From NCBI GenBank assembly GCA_026785785.1, contig JAJAZI010000124.1, positions 1 through 7,551 on the forward strand: 7,551 bases of DNA, read 5' to 3'. This DNA is from Microbacteriaceae bacterium (GTDB taxonomy: Bacteria; Actinomycetota; Actinomycetes; Actinomycetales; Microbacteriaceae). The position numbers were made by a program, and so were the translations under genes. Below, in pieces: positions 1-6,381 of this stretch (position 1 is the first letter of the stretch; every line of letters begins with the position of its first letter). The notes beneath the pieces were generated by a model, which saw only the letters and a program-made list of their open reading frames with translations, had not been told where the DNA came from and searched no databases.

Positions 1-210
1 CACCTGTCGTACGCGCTGCAGTGGTTCGTGTTCGCGATTCTCGCCTTCATCGGACTCGGCTGGGCCCTGCGCCAGGAGTACAGCACCGTGAACGCGGACG
101 ACCCGGCGGAGAAGGAGCGCGCGGACGCGCGCGCCCGTCGCCGCGCCGCGAAGGCGCCGTCCGACGATGAGTCGGAGGACGCGCTGCTCGAGGCGAGCGA
201 ACGCCGCTAG
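1..210 (+). CDS. SURF1-like cytochrome oxidase assembly protein, C-terminal fragment
   Basis: The reading frame is open from base 1 to a TAG at 208-210 and has no start in the window, so this is the last 69 residues of a longer gene. It begins HLSYALQWF and continues as one hydrophobic segment (about residues 4-23) ending in GWALRQEY. A charged, Ala/Arg/Asp/Glu-rich tail of about 45 residues follows, with no further membrane segment. The 'H-x-x-YA-x-QW' start of a final transmembrane helix is the usual C-terminal signature of SURF1 proteins, which assist assembly and heme A insertion of cytochrome c oxidase in the membrane. The long charged tail is, from memory, common in actinobacterial members. 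Presence of ctaA and ctaB in the same window fits. The call rests on one short motif, so another membrane protein ending in a single helix remains possible. Confidence 0.66.
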   Translation, partial: HLSYALQWFVFAILAFIGLGWALRQEYSTVNADDPAEKERADARARRRAAKAPSDDESEDALLEASERR

Positions 211-213
211 CGG

Positions 214-1812
214 TCAGGCCAGACTGATCAGGTCCGCGTAGTCCTTGTTCCAGAAGTCCTCGGTGCCATCGGGCAGGATGAGTACGCGCTCGGGGTTGAG
301 GGCTTCGACGGCGCCCTCGTCGTGGCTCCCGCGCACGACGGCGCCAGAGTAGTTCGAGAGTGCGTCGAGGATCTCTTCGCGGCTGGCCGGGTCGAGGTTA
401 TTGGTCGGCTCGTCGAGCAGCAGCACGTTCGCGCCCGACACGACGATCATGGCGAGAGCCAGCCGGGTCTTCTCTCCGCCGGAGAGCACCCCGGCGGCCT
501 TGTGCGAGTCATCTCCGGTGAAGAGGAACGACCCGAGCACGCGCCTGGCCTCCATCTCGGTGATCGACGGTGAGGAGGAGACCATGTTCTCGAGCACGCT
601 CCGCTTGACGTCGATCGTCTCGTGCTCCTGCGCGTAATACCCGATCCGCAGTCCGTGGCCCGGCTCGATCTGCCCGGTGTCGGGCTGGTCGACGCCCGCG
701 AGCATCCGGAGCAGGGTGGTCTTGCCCGCTCCGTTGAAGCCGAGCACGACAACCTTCGAGCCGCGGTCGATCGCGAGGTCGACCGCGGCGAAGATCTCGA
801 GCGACCCGTAGCTCTTGCTGAGGTTGGAGGCCATCAGCGGGGTGCGGCCGCACGGCGCGGGCTCGGGGAAGCGCAGTTTGGCGACGCGGTCGACCGAGCG
901 AACCTCGTCGAGACCGGAGAGCATCTTCTCCGCCCGACGCACCATCTGATGCGCCGCGGCGGCCTTCGATGCCTTCGCGCCGAACTTCGCTGCCTGCAGT
1001 TGCAGTACGGACGCCTTCTTCTCGACGTTGACGCGCTCCTTCTTGCGTCGCTCCTCGTCGGCGGCCCGCTGGCGCAGGTAGTTCTTCCAGTTCATGTTGT
1101 ACACGTCGATGACGGTGCGATTGGCGTCGAGGTAGAAGACCCGGTTGACCGTCTCCTCCACCAGTTCGATGTCGTGGCTGATCACGATCAGGCCGCCCTG
1201 GAACGACTTCAGGTAGTCCCGCAGCCAGACGACGGAGTCGGCGTCGAGGTGGTTGGTCGGCTCGTCGAGGAGCATCGTGTCGGCACCGGAGAAGAGGATG
1301 CGCGCGAGCTCGATCCGTCGGCGCTGGCCGCCGGAGAGGGTCGAGAGGGGCTGGTCGAGGATGCGGTCGGGCAGGGAGAGGTTGCTCGCGATCGACGCGG
1401 CCTCGGCCTCGGCCGCGTACCCGCCCAGCGCGAGGAACTTGTCCTGCAGGTTGCCGTACTTCTTCATCGCCCGCTCGCTCGTCGCCGAGTCGGCGTCGCC
1501 CATGTCGATCGCGGCGGATTCCATGCCGAGCAGCAGCTGGCCGAGGCCGCGGGCGTCGAGGATGCGGGTGCGCGCGAGGTCCTCGGGGTTGCCGGACCGC
1601 GGGTCCTGCGGGAGGTAGCCGACCTCGCCGGAGCGGTCGATGCGGCCGTCCGCGGGAAGCCCCTCGCCCGCGAGGATCTTCGTGAGGGTGGTCTTGCCGG
1701 CGCCGTTGCGCCCGACGAGGCCGATCTTGTCGCCGCGGTCGACGCGGAAGGAGACACCCTGCATCAGCGTGCGCGCTCCGACTCGGAGCTCGAGGTCATG
1801 CACGCTCAGCAC
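214..1812 (-). CDS. ABC-F family ATPase (two ABC cassettes, no membrane domain)
   Basis: The 532-residue soluble protein has two tandem ABC cassettes. Cassette 1 has Walker A GRNGAGKTT (34-42), signature LSGGQRRR (from 159), Walker B LLDEPTNHLD (181-190) and switch H213 in VISHD. A Lys/Arg/Ala-rich linker of about 90 residues (about 232-322) follows, as in the ABC-F interdomain linker. Cassette 2 has GFNGAGKTT (358-366), LSGGEKTRL (443-451), LLLDEPTNNLD (464-474) and H497 in SHD. No transmembrane segments are present. ABC-F proteins bind the ribosomal E-site region and act in translation or antibiotic protection; which subgroup this is cannot be told from motifs. I chose the GTG at 1812 because family homology begins at VLSVHDLELR. 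An in-frame ATG at 1899 would add 29 unrelated residues encoded across a hairpin. The ribosome site at the GTG is weak. The residues before the second switch read VVRGSHD, an unusual charged version of this strand. Confidence 0.93.
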   Translation of the reverse strand: MLSVHDLELRVGARTLMQGVSFRVDRGDKIGLVGRNGAGKTTLTKILAGEGLPADGRIDRSGEVGYLPQDPRSGNPEDLARTRILDARGLGQLLLGMESAAIDMGDADSATSERAMKKYGNLQDKFLALGGYAAEAEAASIASNLSLPDRILDQPLSTLSGGQRRRIELARILFSGADTMLLDEPTNHLDADSVVWLRDYLKSFQGGLIVISHDIELVEETVNRVFYLDANRTVIDVYNMNWKNYLRQRAADEERRKKERVNVEKKASVLQLQAAKFGAKASKAAAAHQMVRRAEKMLSGLDEVRSVDRVAKLRFPEPAPCGRTPLMASNLSKSYGSLEIFAAVDLAIDRGSKVVVLGFNGAGKTTLLRMLAGVDQPDTGQIEPGHGLRIGYYAQEHETIDVKRSVLENMVSSSPSITEMEARRVLGSFLFTGDDSHKAAGVLSGGEKTRLALAMIVVSGANVLLLDEPTNNLDPASREEILDALSNYSGAVVRGSHDEGAVEALNPERVLILPDGTEDFWNKDYADLISLA

Positions 1813-1850
1813 AGGCAAAATCCATTTCTTCGGGCGCGTTTCTAGAACAC

Positions 1851-1873
1851 ACTGCGGGGGGAAGTCCCCCAGT
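1851..1873. repeat. Small GC-rich hairpin in the ABC-F leader
   Basis: On the minus strand, ACTGGGGG pairs with CCCC and CAGT around an ACTT loop, leaving a one-base bulge. It gives about 8 bp and ends 38 bases upstream of the ABC-F GTG. It overlaps the start region predicted from the TAGACT box at 1871-1876, so it could be a leader stem or chance pairing. No U-tract follows it, so it is not a convincing terminator. Confidence 0.4.
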
Positions 1874-1876
1874 CTA
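1871..1876 (-). promoter_or_regulatory. Candidate -10 box for the ABC-F gene
   Basis: The minus strand reads TAGACT, which fits the actinobacterial TAnnnT -10 pattern. It lies 58 bases upstream of the chosen GTG and downstream of the strong hairpin at 1907-1949. At the expected distance the -35 region (about 1894-1899, GTGGGA) is a poor match. A separate promoter makes sense because a terminator-like hairpin stands between suf and this gene, but the site itself is weak evidence. Confidence 0.28.
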
Positions 1877-1906
1877 CGCGCCGTGCCGCGGCATCCCACC
1901 CGAACC

Positions 1907-1949
1907 CACGACGAGCCCGCCCGCGCGCTGGCGGGACGGGCTCGTTGTG
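1907..1949 (-). terminator. Strong hairpin, likely terminator of the suf operon
   Basis: Bases 1907-1924 pair with 1931-1949 around a GCGCTG loop. This gives 18 pairs with one G-T wobble (1910/1946) and one bulged A (1936). On the minus-strand transcript the wobble becomes an A-C mismatch, leaving 17 pairs. The hairpin begins 34 bases past the sufT stop, in the direction of suf transcription. No T-run follows on either strand, as is common for actinobacterial hairpin terminators. Because it is nearly symmetric it could also stop antisense transcription from the other side. An RNA-stability element at the suf 3' end is the main alternative. Confidence 0.7.
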
Positions 1950-1951
1950 AC

Positions 1952-1994
1952 GGCTCAGATCTGGCGGCTCAGATCGAGACGGCTCAGATCGAGA
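1952..1994. repeat. Three-copy short direct repeat at the sufT 3' end
   Basis: GGCTCAGATC occurs at 1952-1961, 1966-1975 and 1981-1990, with start spacing of 14 and 15 bases. The second and third copies are identical over 14 bases (GGCTCAGATCGAGA). The third copy contains the sufT stop (TCA on this strand, 1984-1986). The second copy repeats the same Ser-Ile-stop 15 bases downstream and in frame. This looks like slippage duplication of the gene end. Confidence 0.75.
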
Positions 1995-2313
1995 AGCCGA
2001 GGGCGCGCATCATGTCGCGGCCGTCATCGGTGATCTTCTCCGGGCCCCACGGCGGCATCCACACCCAGTTGATCCGGAACTGCTCGACGACGCCATCGAG
2101 GGACTCCGCGGTCTGTTCCTCGAGTACATCGGTGAGCGGGCATCCGGCCGACGTGAGCGTCATGCTGATGATGAGGGCGTTATTCTCGTCGTCCCAGGTG
2201 AGGTCGTAGATCAAGCCGAGGTCGACGATGTTGATCCCGAGCTCGGGATCCATGACATTCTTCAGCGCCTCTTCGACCTGGTCGAAGAGAGCGGGTGCGA
2301 GTGCGACAGCCAT
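1984..2313 (-). CDS. sufT: SufT-like metal-sulfur cluster assembly factor (DUF59/MIP18 family)
   Basis: The 109-residue protein is of normal length for the family. It shows the DUF59 hallmarks in order: MDPELGINIVDLGLIYDL (about residues 20-37), the cysteine motif TSAGCPL (about 53-59), and a C-terminal block with WMPPWGPEKI (about 84-93) before an Arg/Met-rich end MMRALGF. Proteins of this family act late in Fe-S cluster maturation or cluster delivery; the conserved Cys in S-x-GCP is thought functional. It is the last gene of the suf operon here. Its ATG lies 4 bases after the sufC stop (TGAGCTCATG), so translational coupling is likely, and no strong ribosome site precedes it. The C-terminus ends Ser-Ile inside a short tandem repeat. 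PaaD-like members share the fold, but the suf context favours SufT. Confidence 0.92.
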   Translation of the reverse strand: MAVALAPALFDQVEEALKNVMDPELGINIVDLGLIYDLTWDDENNALIISMTLTSAGCPLTDVLEEQTAESLDGVVEQFRINWVWMPPWGPEKITDDGRDMMRALGFSI

Positions 2314-2317
2314 GAGC

Positions 2318-3082
2318 TCAGCCTACGGATGTCTCGGTGAGAAATCGATCGTAGCCTTCGGCCTCGAGGCGGTCGGCCAGTTCCGGGCCGCCCTCCTCGG
2401 CGACGCGTCCGTCGACGAACACGTGCACGAAGTCCGGCTGGATGTAGCGCAGGATGCGCGTGTAGTGGGTGATGACCAGCAGCCCGAGGCCCGTCTCGGT
2501 CTTCGCGCGGTTGACGCCGTCGGCCACGATCTTGAGCGCGTCGACGTCGAGGCCGGAGTCGGTCTCGTCGAGGATCGCGAACTTGGGCTTGAGCAGCTCC
2601 ATCTGGAGGATCTCGTGGCGCTTCTTCTCGCCGCCGGAGAACCCCTCGTTGACGTTGCGCTGGGCGAAGGAGGGGTCCATGCGGAGGTTCTTCATGGCCT
2701 CCCTGACATCTTTGGTCCACCCACGCAGCGCGGGGGCCTCGCCGTCGAGCGCGGTTTTCGCGGTGCGGAGGAAGTTCGTCACCGCGACGCCGGGGATCTC
2801 GACCGGGTACTGCATTGCGAGGAAGAGGCCGGCGCGGGCCCGCTCGTCCACGGGCAGGCCGGTCATTTCGTTGCCGTCGAGCTTGATCGATCCGCGTTCG
2901 ACGTGATACTTCGGGTGCCCGGCGATCGTGTAGGCGAGGGTGGACTTGCCCGAACCGTTGGGGCCCATGATCGCGTGGATCTCGCCCTCGTTGACGGTAA
3001 GGTCGACGCCCTTGAGGATGTCGATCTTTCCCTGCTCGGTTTCGACGCTCACATGGAGGTCGTGGATTTCGAGAACAGACAT
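2318..3082 (-). CDS. sufC: SufC, Fe-S cluster assembly ATPase
   Basis: This is a 254-residue single-cassette ABC ATPase, the ATP-hydrolysing subunit of the cytoplasmic SufBCD scaffold. ATP binding and SufC dimerisation are known to drive opening of the SufB-SufD core for cluster building. All motifs are intact: Walker A GPNGSGKST (40-48), Q-loop Q91 in AMQYPVEIPG, signature FSGGEKKR (148-155), Walker B with catalytic Glu in ILDETDSGLD (170-179), and switch H206 in VITHYTR. The E-T-D-S-G-L-D form of Walker B is characteristic of SufC and separates it from transporter ATPases. The ATG at 3082 gives the standard N-terminus MSVLEIHDLHV and has a good ribosome site. It follows the Rieske gene by 20 bases and precedes sufT by 4. 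Confidence 0.98.
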   Translation of the reverse strand: MSVLEIHDLHVSVETEQGKIDILKGVDLTVNEGEIHAIMGPNGSGKSTLAYTIAGHPKYHVERGSIKLDGNEMTGLPVDERARAGLFLAMQYPVEIPGVAVTNFLRTAKTALDGEAPALRGWTKDVREAMKNLRMDPSFAQRNVNEGFSGGEKKRHEILQMELLKPKFAILDETDSGLDVDALKIVADGVNRAKTETGLGLLVITHYTRILRYIQPDFVHVFVDGRVAEEGGPELADRLEAEGYDRFLTETSVG

Positions 3083-3089
3083 GGTTGGT

Positions 3090-3095
3090 TCCTTC
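3090..3095 (-). promoter_or_regulatory. Ribosome binding site of sufC
   Basis: The minus strand reads GAAGGA, 7 bases before the sufC ATG. It fixes the start of sufC against the much longer frame that runs upstream through the Rieske and sufD genes. Confidence 0.75.
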
Positions 3096-3102
3096 AGATC
3101 TC

Positions 3103-3429
3103 TTAGACGGTGACGATGGCGATCGGGTCGATGAAGACCTCGCCGCCCTCGATCGTCACGGTGTAGACGGGGACCGGCTCGTAGGCCGGAAGGGTGATGG
3201 GCTTGCCGCTCTTGAGGGAGAACTTGGAGCCGTGGGCCCAGCACTCGAGGGTGTCGTCCTCGACGAAACCTTCGGACAGCGAGATGTCGCCGTGGGTGCA
3301 GGTGTCGCCGATCGCGTAGATGTCGCCGGCCGAATCGCGCACGAGGGCGATCGGCAGGCCGTCGATCACGACGCGCACTGCGGCCCCGACCTCGAGGTCG
3401 GTTTCGGCGCAGACCTTGATTGCGGCCAT
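3103..3429 (-). CDS. Rieske-type [2Fe-2S] ferredoxin in the suf operon
   Basis: The 108-residue soluble protein is a single Rieske domain. The cluster ligands are visible as C44-T-H46 in GDTCTHGD and C63-W-A-H66 in ECWAHGSKF, with 16 residues between the two halves. This length and motif match non-heme iron oxygenase ferredoxin subunits of the BphF/NdoA kind, which carry one [2Fe-2S] cluster on two Cys and two His. No oxygenase or reductase gene is nearby, so an oxygenase role is not supported. The position between sufD and sufC is typical of actinobacteria and suggests electron supply or cluster handling for the SufBCD scaffold; that is inference. Its ATG overlaps the sufD stop by one base (TGATG), implying coupled translation. 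There is no signal peptide or membrane anchor. Confidence 0.93.
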   Translation of the reverse strand: MAAIKVCAETDLEVGAAVRVVIDGLPIALVRDSAGDIYAIGDTCTHGDISLSEGFVEDDTLECWAHGSKFSLKSGKPITLPAYEPVPVYTVTIEGGEVFIDPIAIVTV

Positions 3430-4655
3430 CAGCTCGGGGCTCCTTCCGGCACGAGTGCCAACTCGATTGCGGATTCGAGGCGTGTCTGCAGCTCGGGCGA
3501 GCCGATCCGCTGCACGATCTCGGCGAGGAACCCGCGGACGACGAGGCGTCTCGCCTCCTCTTCGCTGATACCGCGCGCCTGCAGGTAGAACAGCTGCTCG
3601 TCGTCGAAGCGACCCGATGCGCTCGCGTGACCTGCGCCGGCGATGTCGCCGGTCTCGATCTCGAGGTTCGGAATCGAGTCGGCGCGAGCCCCGTCGCTGA
3701 GCAGCAGGTTGCGGTTCTGCTCATAGCTGTCGGTGCCCGCCGCTGACTGGCGGATGAGCACGTCACCGATCCAGACGGTGTGCGCTCCCCTGCCCTGCAG
3801 CGCACCCTTGTAGGTGACGCGCGACTTAGTCTTCGGGGCGTTGTGGTCGACGAAGACCTGCTGCTCGATGTGCTGCCCAGAGGTCGCGAAGTAGGCGCCA
3901 TACAGTTCGACATCGGCTCCCTCGCTCACGAGGTGCACCGAGGGGTTGATCCGGATGACGTCGCCGTCGAGCGAGACGACGACGTGGCGGAGCTTCGCGT
4001 CACGGCCGACCCGGGCGAAGTGGCTCGCGAGGTGGATCGCGTCGTCATTCCACTGCTGCACGCTCACCACGGTGAGGTCGGCGCCGTCTTCGACGACGAT
4101 CTCCACGTTCTCGGCGAGCTGGGCAGCTCCGGAGTTGTGCAGCACGATGTGACCGCGGCTGTGCTTTTTCGCGGTGATGATCGTGTGCGCCGCACGGGGT
4201 GCGCCGTCAAGGCGGGAGCGCTCGAGGGCCAGATCCTGGATCTCGTCCCCGTCGATCGTGATGGCGAGGGCGCGCTCGAAGCTCGTCCAGGCGTTCGCGG
4301 ATGCGCGGTCCTCCGGCACGCCGGCGGACCCGACCGAGGCATCCGCGCGGTCGACCCACGCGATGCTCACGCCGGGCGTCGCCACGGTGTCGTAGTGCCA
4401 CGCTCCGCCGTCGAGCTCGCCCTCGATGAGGGGGCGGAGCTTGGCGATGGGGCTGAACTTCCACTCGATTTCACGGCCGGTGACGGCCGGGAAATCAGAC
4501 GTGGTTGTTGACTTGAATCGTTCCGAACGGGTCTGCACCGGCACATAACTCGACCCACCGTCGCTCCGCGGCGCACGGCCGGGCTGCGTGGGGTCGAGCT
4601 GTGCCTGCTGGTGCGCGCCTTCGTCGGTAGTGAGGGGGCTTGCAGGAGCTGACAT
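3429..4655 (-). CDS. sufD: SufD, Fe-S cluster scaffold subunit
   Basis: The 408-residue protein is the SufB paralogue that pairs with SufB in the SufBC2D scaffold in the cytoplasm. The first 40 residues or so are a polar, probably disordered leader. They are followed by the family entry block FPAVTGREIEWKFSPIAKLRP (split here: FPAVTGREIEW at 55-65, then KFSPIAKLRP), and then the beta-helix core. The C-terminal signature is intact: GHASASGRFDDEQLFYLQ (342-359) and ARGISEEEARRLVVRGFLAE. H343 aligns by motif with the E. coli SufD His360 implicated in cluster assembly at the SufB-SufD interface. The ATG abuts the sufB stop with no gap (TAGATG). A GGAAGGA stretch lies inside the sufB end, about 12 bases before the ATG, which is rather far, so coupling to sufB translation is likely. 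Its length is within the family range. Confidence 0.96.
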   Translation of the reverse strand: MSAPASPLTTDEGAHQQAQLDPTQPGRAPRSDGGSSYVPVQTRSERFKSTTTSDFPAVTGREIEWKFSPIAKLRPLIEGELDGGAWHYDTVATPGVSIAWVDRADASVGSAGVPEDRASANAWTSFERALAITIDGDEIQDLALERSRLDGAPRAAHTIITAKKHSRGHIVLHNSGAAQLAENVEIVVEDGADLTVVSVQQWNDDAIHLASHFARVGRDAKLRHVVVSLDGDVIRINPSVHLVSEGADVELYGAYFATSGQHIEQQVFVDHNAPKTKSRVTYKGALQGRGAHTVWIGDVLIRQSAAGTDSYEQNRNLLLSDGARADSIPNLEIETGDIAGAGHASASGRFDDEQLFYLQARGISEEEARRLVVRGFLAEIVQRIGSPELQTRLESAIELALVPEGAPS

Positions 4656-6074
4656 CTAGCCGACGGATCCTTCCATACCCATTTCGATGAGTTTATTGAG
4701 TTCGAGCGCGTACTCCATTGGGAGTTCGCGGGAGATCGGTTCGATGAAGCCACGCACGATCATGGCCATTGCCTCGTCTTCCGGCATTCCGCGGCTCTGC
4801 AGGTAGAAAAGCTGCTCGGCGCTGACGCGGGAGACGGTGGCCTCGTGACCCATCTGCACGTCGTCCTCGCGGATGTCGGTGGTCGGGTAGGTGTCCGAGC
4901 GCGAGATGGTGTCGACGAGCAGTGCATCGCAGCGCACGGTGTTGGCCGAGTGGTGGGCGCCCTCCGCAATGCGGACCTCGCCACGGTATCCCGTGCGTCC
5001 ACCGCCCCGGGCGATCGACTTGGAGACGATCGAGGACTGCGTGTAGGGCGCCATGTGAACCATCTTGGCTCCGGCATCCTGATGCTGTCCGGGACCGGCG
5101 AACGCGACCGACAGGGTCTCGCCCTTCGCACGCTCACCGACGAGGTAGATGGACGGGTACTTCATCGTCACCTTGGATCCGATGTTGCCGTCGATCCACT
5201 CCATCGTCGCGCCCTCGTGCGCGATGGCACGCTTGGTGACGAGGTTGTAGACGTTGTTCGACCAGTTCTGGATCGTCGTGTAGCGAACGCGGGCGTTCTT
5301 CTTGACGATGATTTCGACCACGGCGGAGTGCAGCGAGTCCGACTTATAGATCGGGGCCGTACAGCCCTCGATGTAGTGAACGTAGCTGCCCTCGTCGGCG
5401 ATGATGAGCGTGCGCTCGAACTGGCCCATGTTCTCGGTGTTGATCCGGAAGTAGGCCTGCAGCGGGATCTCGACGTGCACGCCCTTCGGCACGTAGACGA
5501 ACGAGCCACCGGACCAGACCGAGGTGTTGAGCGCCGCGAACTTGTTGTCGCCCTCGGGAATGACGGTACCGAAGTACTCCTGGAACAGCTCCGGGTGCTC
5601 CTTGAGCGCGGTGTCGGTGTCCATGAAGATGACGCCCTGCGCCTCGAGCTCCGCGTTGATCGAGTGGAACACGACCTCCGACTCGTACTGGGCGGCCACG
5701 CCGGAGACGAGGCGCTGGCGCTCCGCCTCGGGGATGCCGAGCTTTTCGTAGGTGTTGCGGATGTCTTCGGGGAGGTCTTCCCAGGTCTGTGCCTGCTTCT
5801 CGGTCGAGCGGACGAAGTACTTGATGTTGTCGAAGTCGATGCCCGAGAGGTCGGCACCCCATGTCGGCATCGGTTTTTTCCCGAACAGCGCCAGACCCTT
5901 GAGCCGCTTTTTGAGCATCCATTCCGGTTCGCTCTTGAGCGCCGAGATGTCGGCGACGACTTCGGGCGAGATTCCGCGTTTCGCGGAGGCGCCGGCGACA
6001 TCGGAGTCGGACCATCCGAACTCGTACGTGCCAAGGCCGTCGAGTTCGGGTCGTTCGATGAGTACGTCAGACAT
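4656..6074 (-). CDS. sufB: SufB, Fe-S cluster scaffold subunit
   Basis: The 472-residue protein is the main scaffold subunit of SufBCD, which receives sulfur and assembles [Fe-S] clusters. Visible landmarks are a normal N-terminal region ([19 protein letters not shown] at 52-70), [12 protein letters not shown] (188-199), EGCTAP with C238 (matches E. coli C254 by motif), RCDALL with C382 (matches C405) and GHEATVSR with E411 (matches E434). The 29-residue distance between C382 and E411 equals that in E. coli. The C-terminus reads [15 protein letters not shown] and ends EGSVG. The gene is uninterrupted; unlike several mycobacterial sufB genes, it carries no intein. The ATG at 6074 has a good ribosome site and is the first gene of the operon. 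The divergent neighbour is ctaA; no sufR regulator gene precedes it. Confidence 0.98.
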   Translation of the reverse strand: MSDVLIERPELDGLGTYEFGWSDSDVAGASAKRGISPEVVADISALKSEPEWMLKKRLKGLALFGKKPMPTWGADLSGIDFDNIKYFVRSTEKQAQTWEDLPEDIRNTYEKLGIPEAERQRLVSGVAAQYESEVVFHSINAELEAQGVIFMDTDTALKEHPELFQEYFGTVIPEGDNKFAALNTSVWSGGSFVYVPKGVHVEIPLQAYFRINTENMGQFERTLIIADEGSYVHYIEGCTAPIYKSDSLHSAVVEIIVKKNARVRYTTIQNWSNNVYNLVTKRAIAHEGATMEWIDGNIGSKVTMKYPSIYLVGERAKGETLSVAFAGPGQHQDAGAKMVHMAPYTQSSIVSKSIARGGGRTGYRGEVRIAEGAHHSANTVRCDALLVDTISRSDTYPTTDIREDDVQMGHEATVSRVSAEQLFYLQSRGMPEDEAMAMIVRGFIEPISRELPMEYALELNKLIEMGMEGSVG

Positions 6075-6078
6075 GATT

Positions 6079-6085
6079 ACCTCTT
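6079..6085 (-). promoter_or_regulatory. Ribosome binding site of sufB
   Basis: The minus strand reads AAGAGGT, four bases before the ATG at 6074. It is the best Shine-Dalgarno site in the operon, consistent with sufB being the lead gene. Confidence 0.8.
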
Positions 6086-6114
6086 TCCAACCATTCCCAA
6101 CCGAGGTGATCGGG

Positions 6115-6144
6115 ACGGTATTCCGGGCCGCGAACTGCTGTCAG
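6115..6144 (-). promoter_or_regulatory. Candidate suf operon promoter (proximal)
   Basis: On the minus strand CTGACA (6139-6144) is followed after 18 bases by TACCGT (6115-6120). This resembles a housekeeping-sigma promoter with a good -35 and a TAnnnT -10. Transcription would start near 6108 and give a leader of about 34 bases before sufB, including its ribosome site. The 5-bp hairpin at 6144-6157 abuts the -35 box. Position and spacing are good, but no experiment or alignment backs it. Confidence 0.42.
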
Positions 6145-6210
6145 GGGCGACTGCCCCGACGCGCTCCCCCGCGCGTGGTGTGCGGTGGGAGGTGTGGGTT
6201 CGAGATCTGG

Positions 6211-6241
6211 CCCGGCCAATGCATCGCGCGCCCGGCCCAAT
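6211..6241. repeat. Direct repeat pair CCCGGCC(C)AAT
   Basis: CCCGGCCAAT at 6211-6220 recurs as CCCGGCCCAAT at 6231-6241. The starts are 20 bases apart, close to two helical turns. It lies about 70 bases upstream of the proximal suf promoter candidate and could be an operator; chance in GC-rich sequence is also possible. Confidence 0.4.
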
Positions 6242-6262
6242 ACGTGCTTTCCGGACTGGATC

Positions 6263-6268
6263 AGTCTA
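6263..6268 (-). promoter_or_regulatory. Possible distal -10 box for suf
   Basis: The minus strand reads TAGACT, a good TAnnnT box, but the expected -35 position (6286-6291, CCCGCT) is poor. If used, it would give a leader of about 180 bases containing the direct repeat and the small hairpin. It is ranked below the proximal candidate. The same hexamer appears upstream of the ABC-F gene. Confidence 0.22.
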
Positions 6269-6327
6269 CAGGGAACACTCGGGAAAGCGGGGCTTCGAGC
6301 CTGTGAAGGCACTGGCACAACCAGCCG

Positions 6328-6356
6328 GTTTCCTCGCAGGTGACGCTGCCTAGAAT
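6328..6356 (+). promoter_or_regulatory. Candidate ctaA promoter
   Basis: TAGAAT at 6351-6356 is a good -10 box. At 17-base spacing the -35 position (6328-6333) reads GTTTCC, a weak match. Transcription would start near 6363, about 26 bases before the ctaA GTG, leaving room for the ribosome site. Confidence 0.4.
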
Positions 6357-6376
6357 GGGAAGATCGACATTGATTT

Positions 6377-6381
6377 GGGAG
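6377..6381 (+). promoter_or_regulatory. Ribosome binding site of ctaA
   Basis: GGGAG lies seven bases before the GTG at 6389 and supports that start; no ATG in this frame gives a better N-terminus. Confidence 0.65.

Noticed and set aside
622..1845. 407-codon open frame on the plus strand opposite the ABC-F gene
   Set aside because: It is antisense to an intact two-cassette ABC-F gene, with low-complexity composition and no domain features.
1813..1899. 29-residue N-terminal extension of the ABC-F protein from an ATG at 1899
   Set aside because: The extension shows no family similarity and is encoded across a hairpin and a candidate promoter; homology begins at the GTG at 1812.
3083..3913. 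Long upstream extension of the sufC frame through the Rieske and sufD genes
   Set aside because: The extra 277 residues are Arg/Ser-rich shadow translation. SufC starts at 3082 with a ribosome site and a standard N-terminus of 254-residue length.
4656..6074. Intein in SufB
   Set aside because: Several mycobacterial SufB proteins carry inteins, but this 472-residue protein runs through all conserved blocks without an insertion.
6275..6306. Possible SufR operator (ACACT ... TGTGA)
   Set aside because: The mycobacterial SufR pattern as I recall it needs about 5 bases between halves; here there are 22, and no sufR gene is present.
4845..6353. 502-codon open frame on the plus strand opposite sufB
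   Set aside because: It is antisense to a clear sufB, is rich in Arg/Val/Asp/Gly as expected for a GC-rich shadow frame, and has no recognisable motif.
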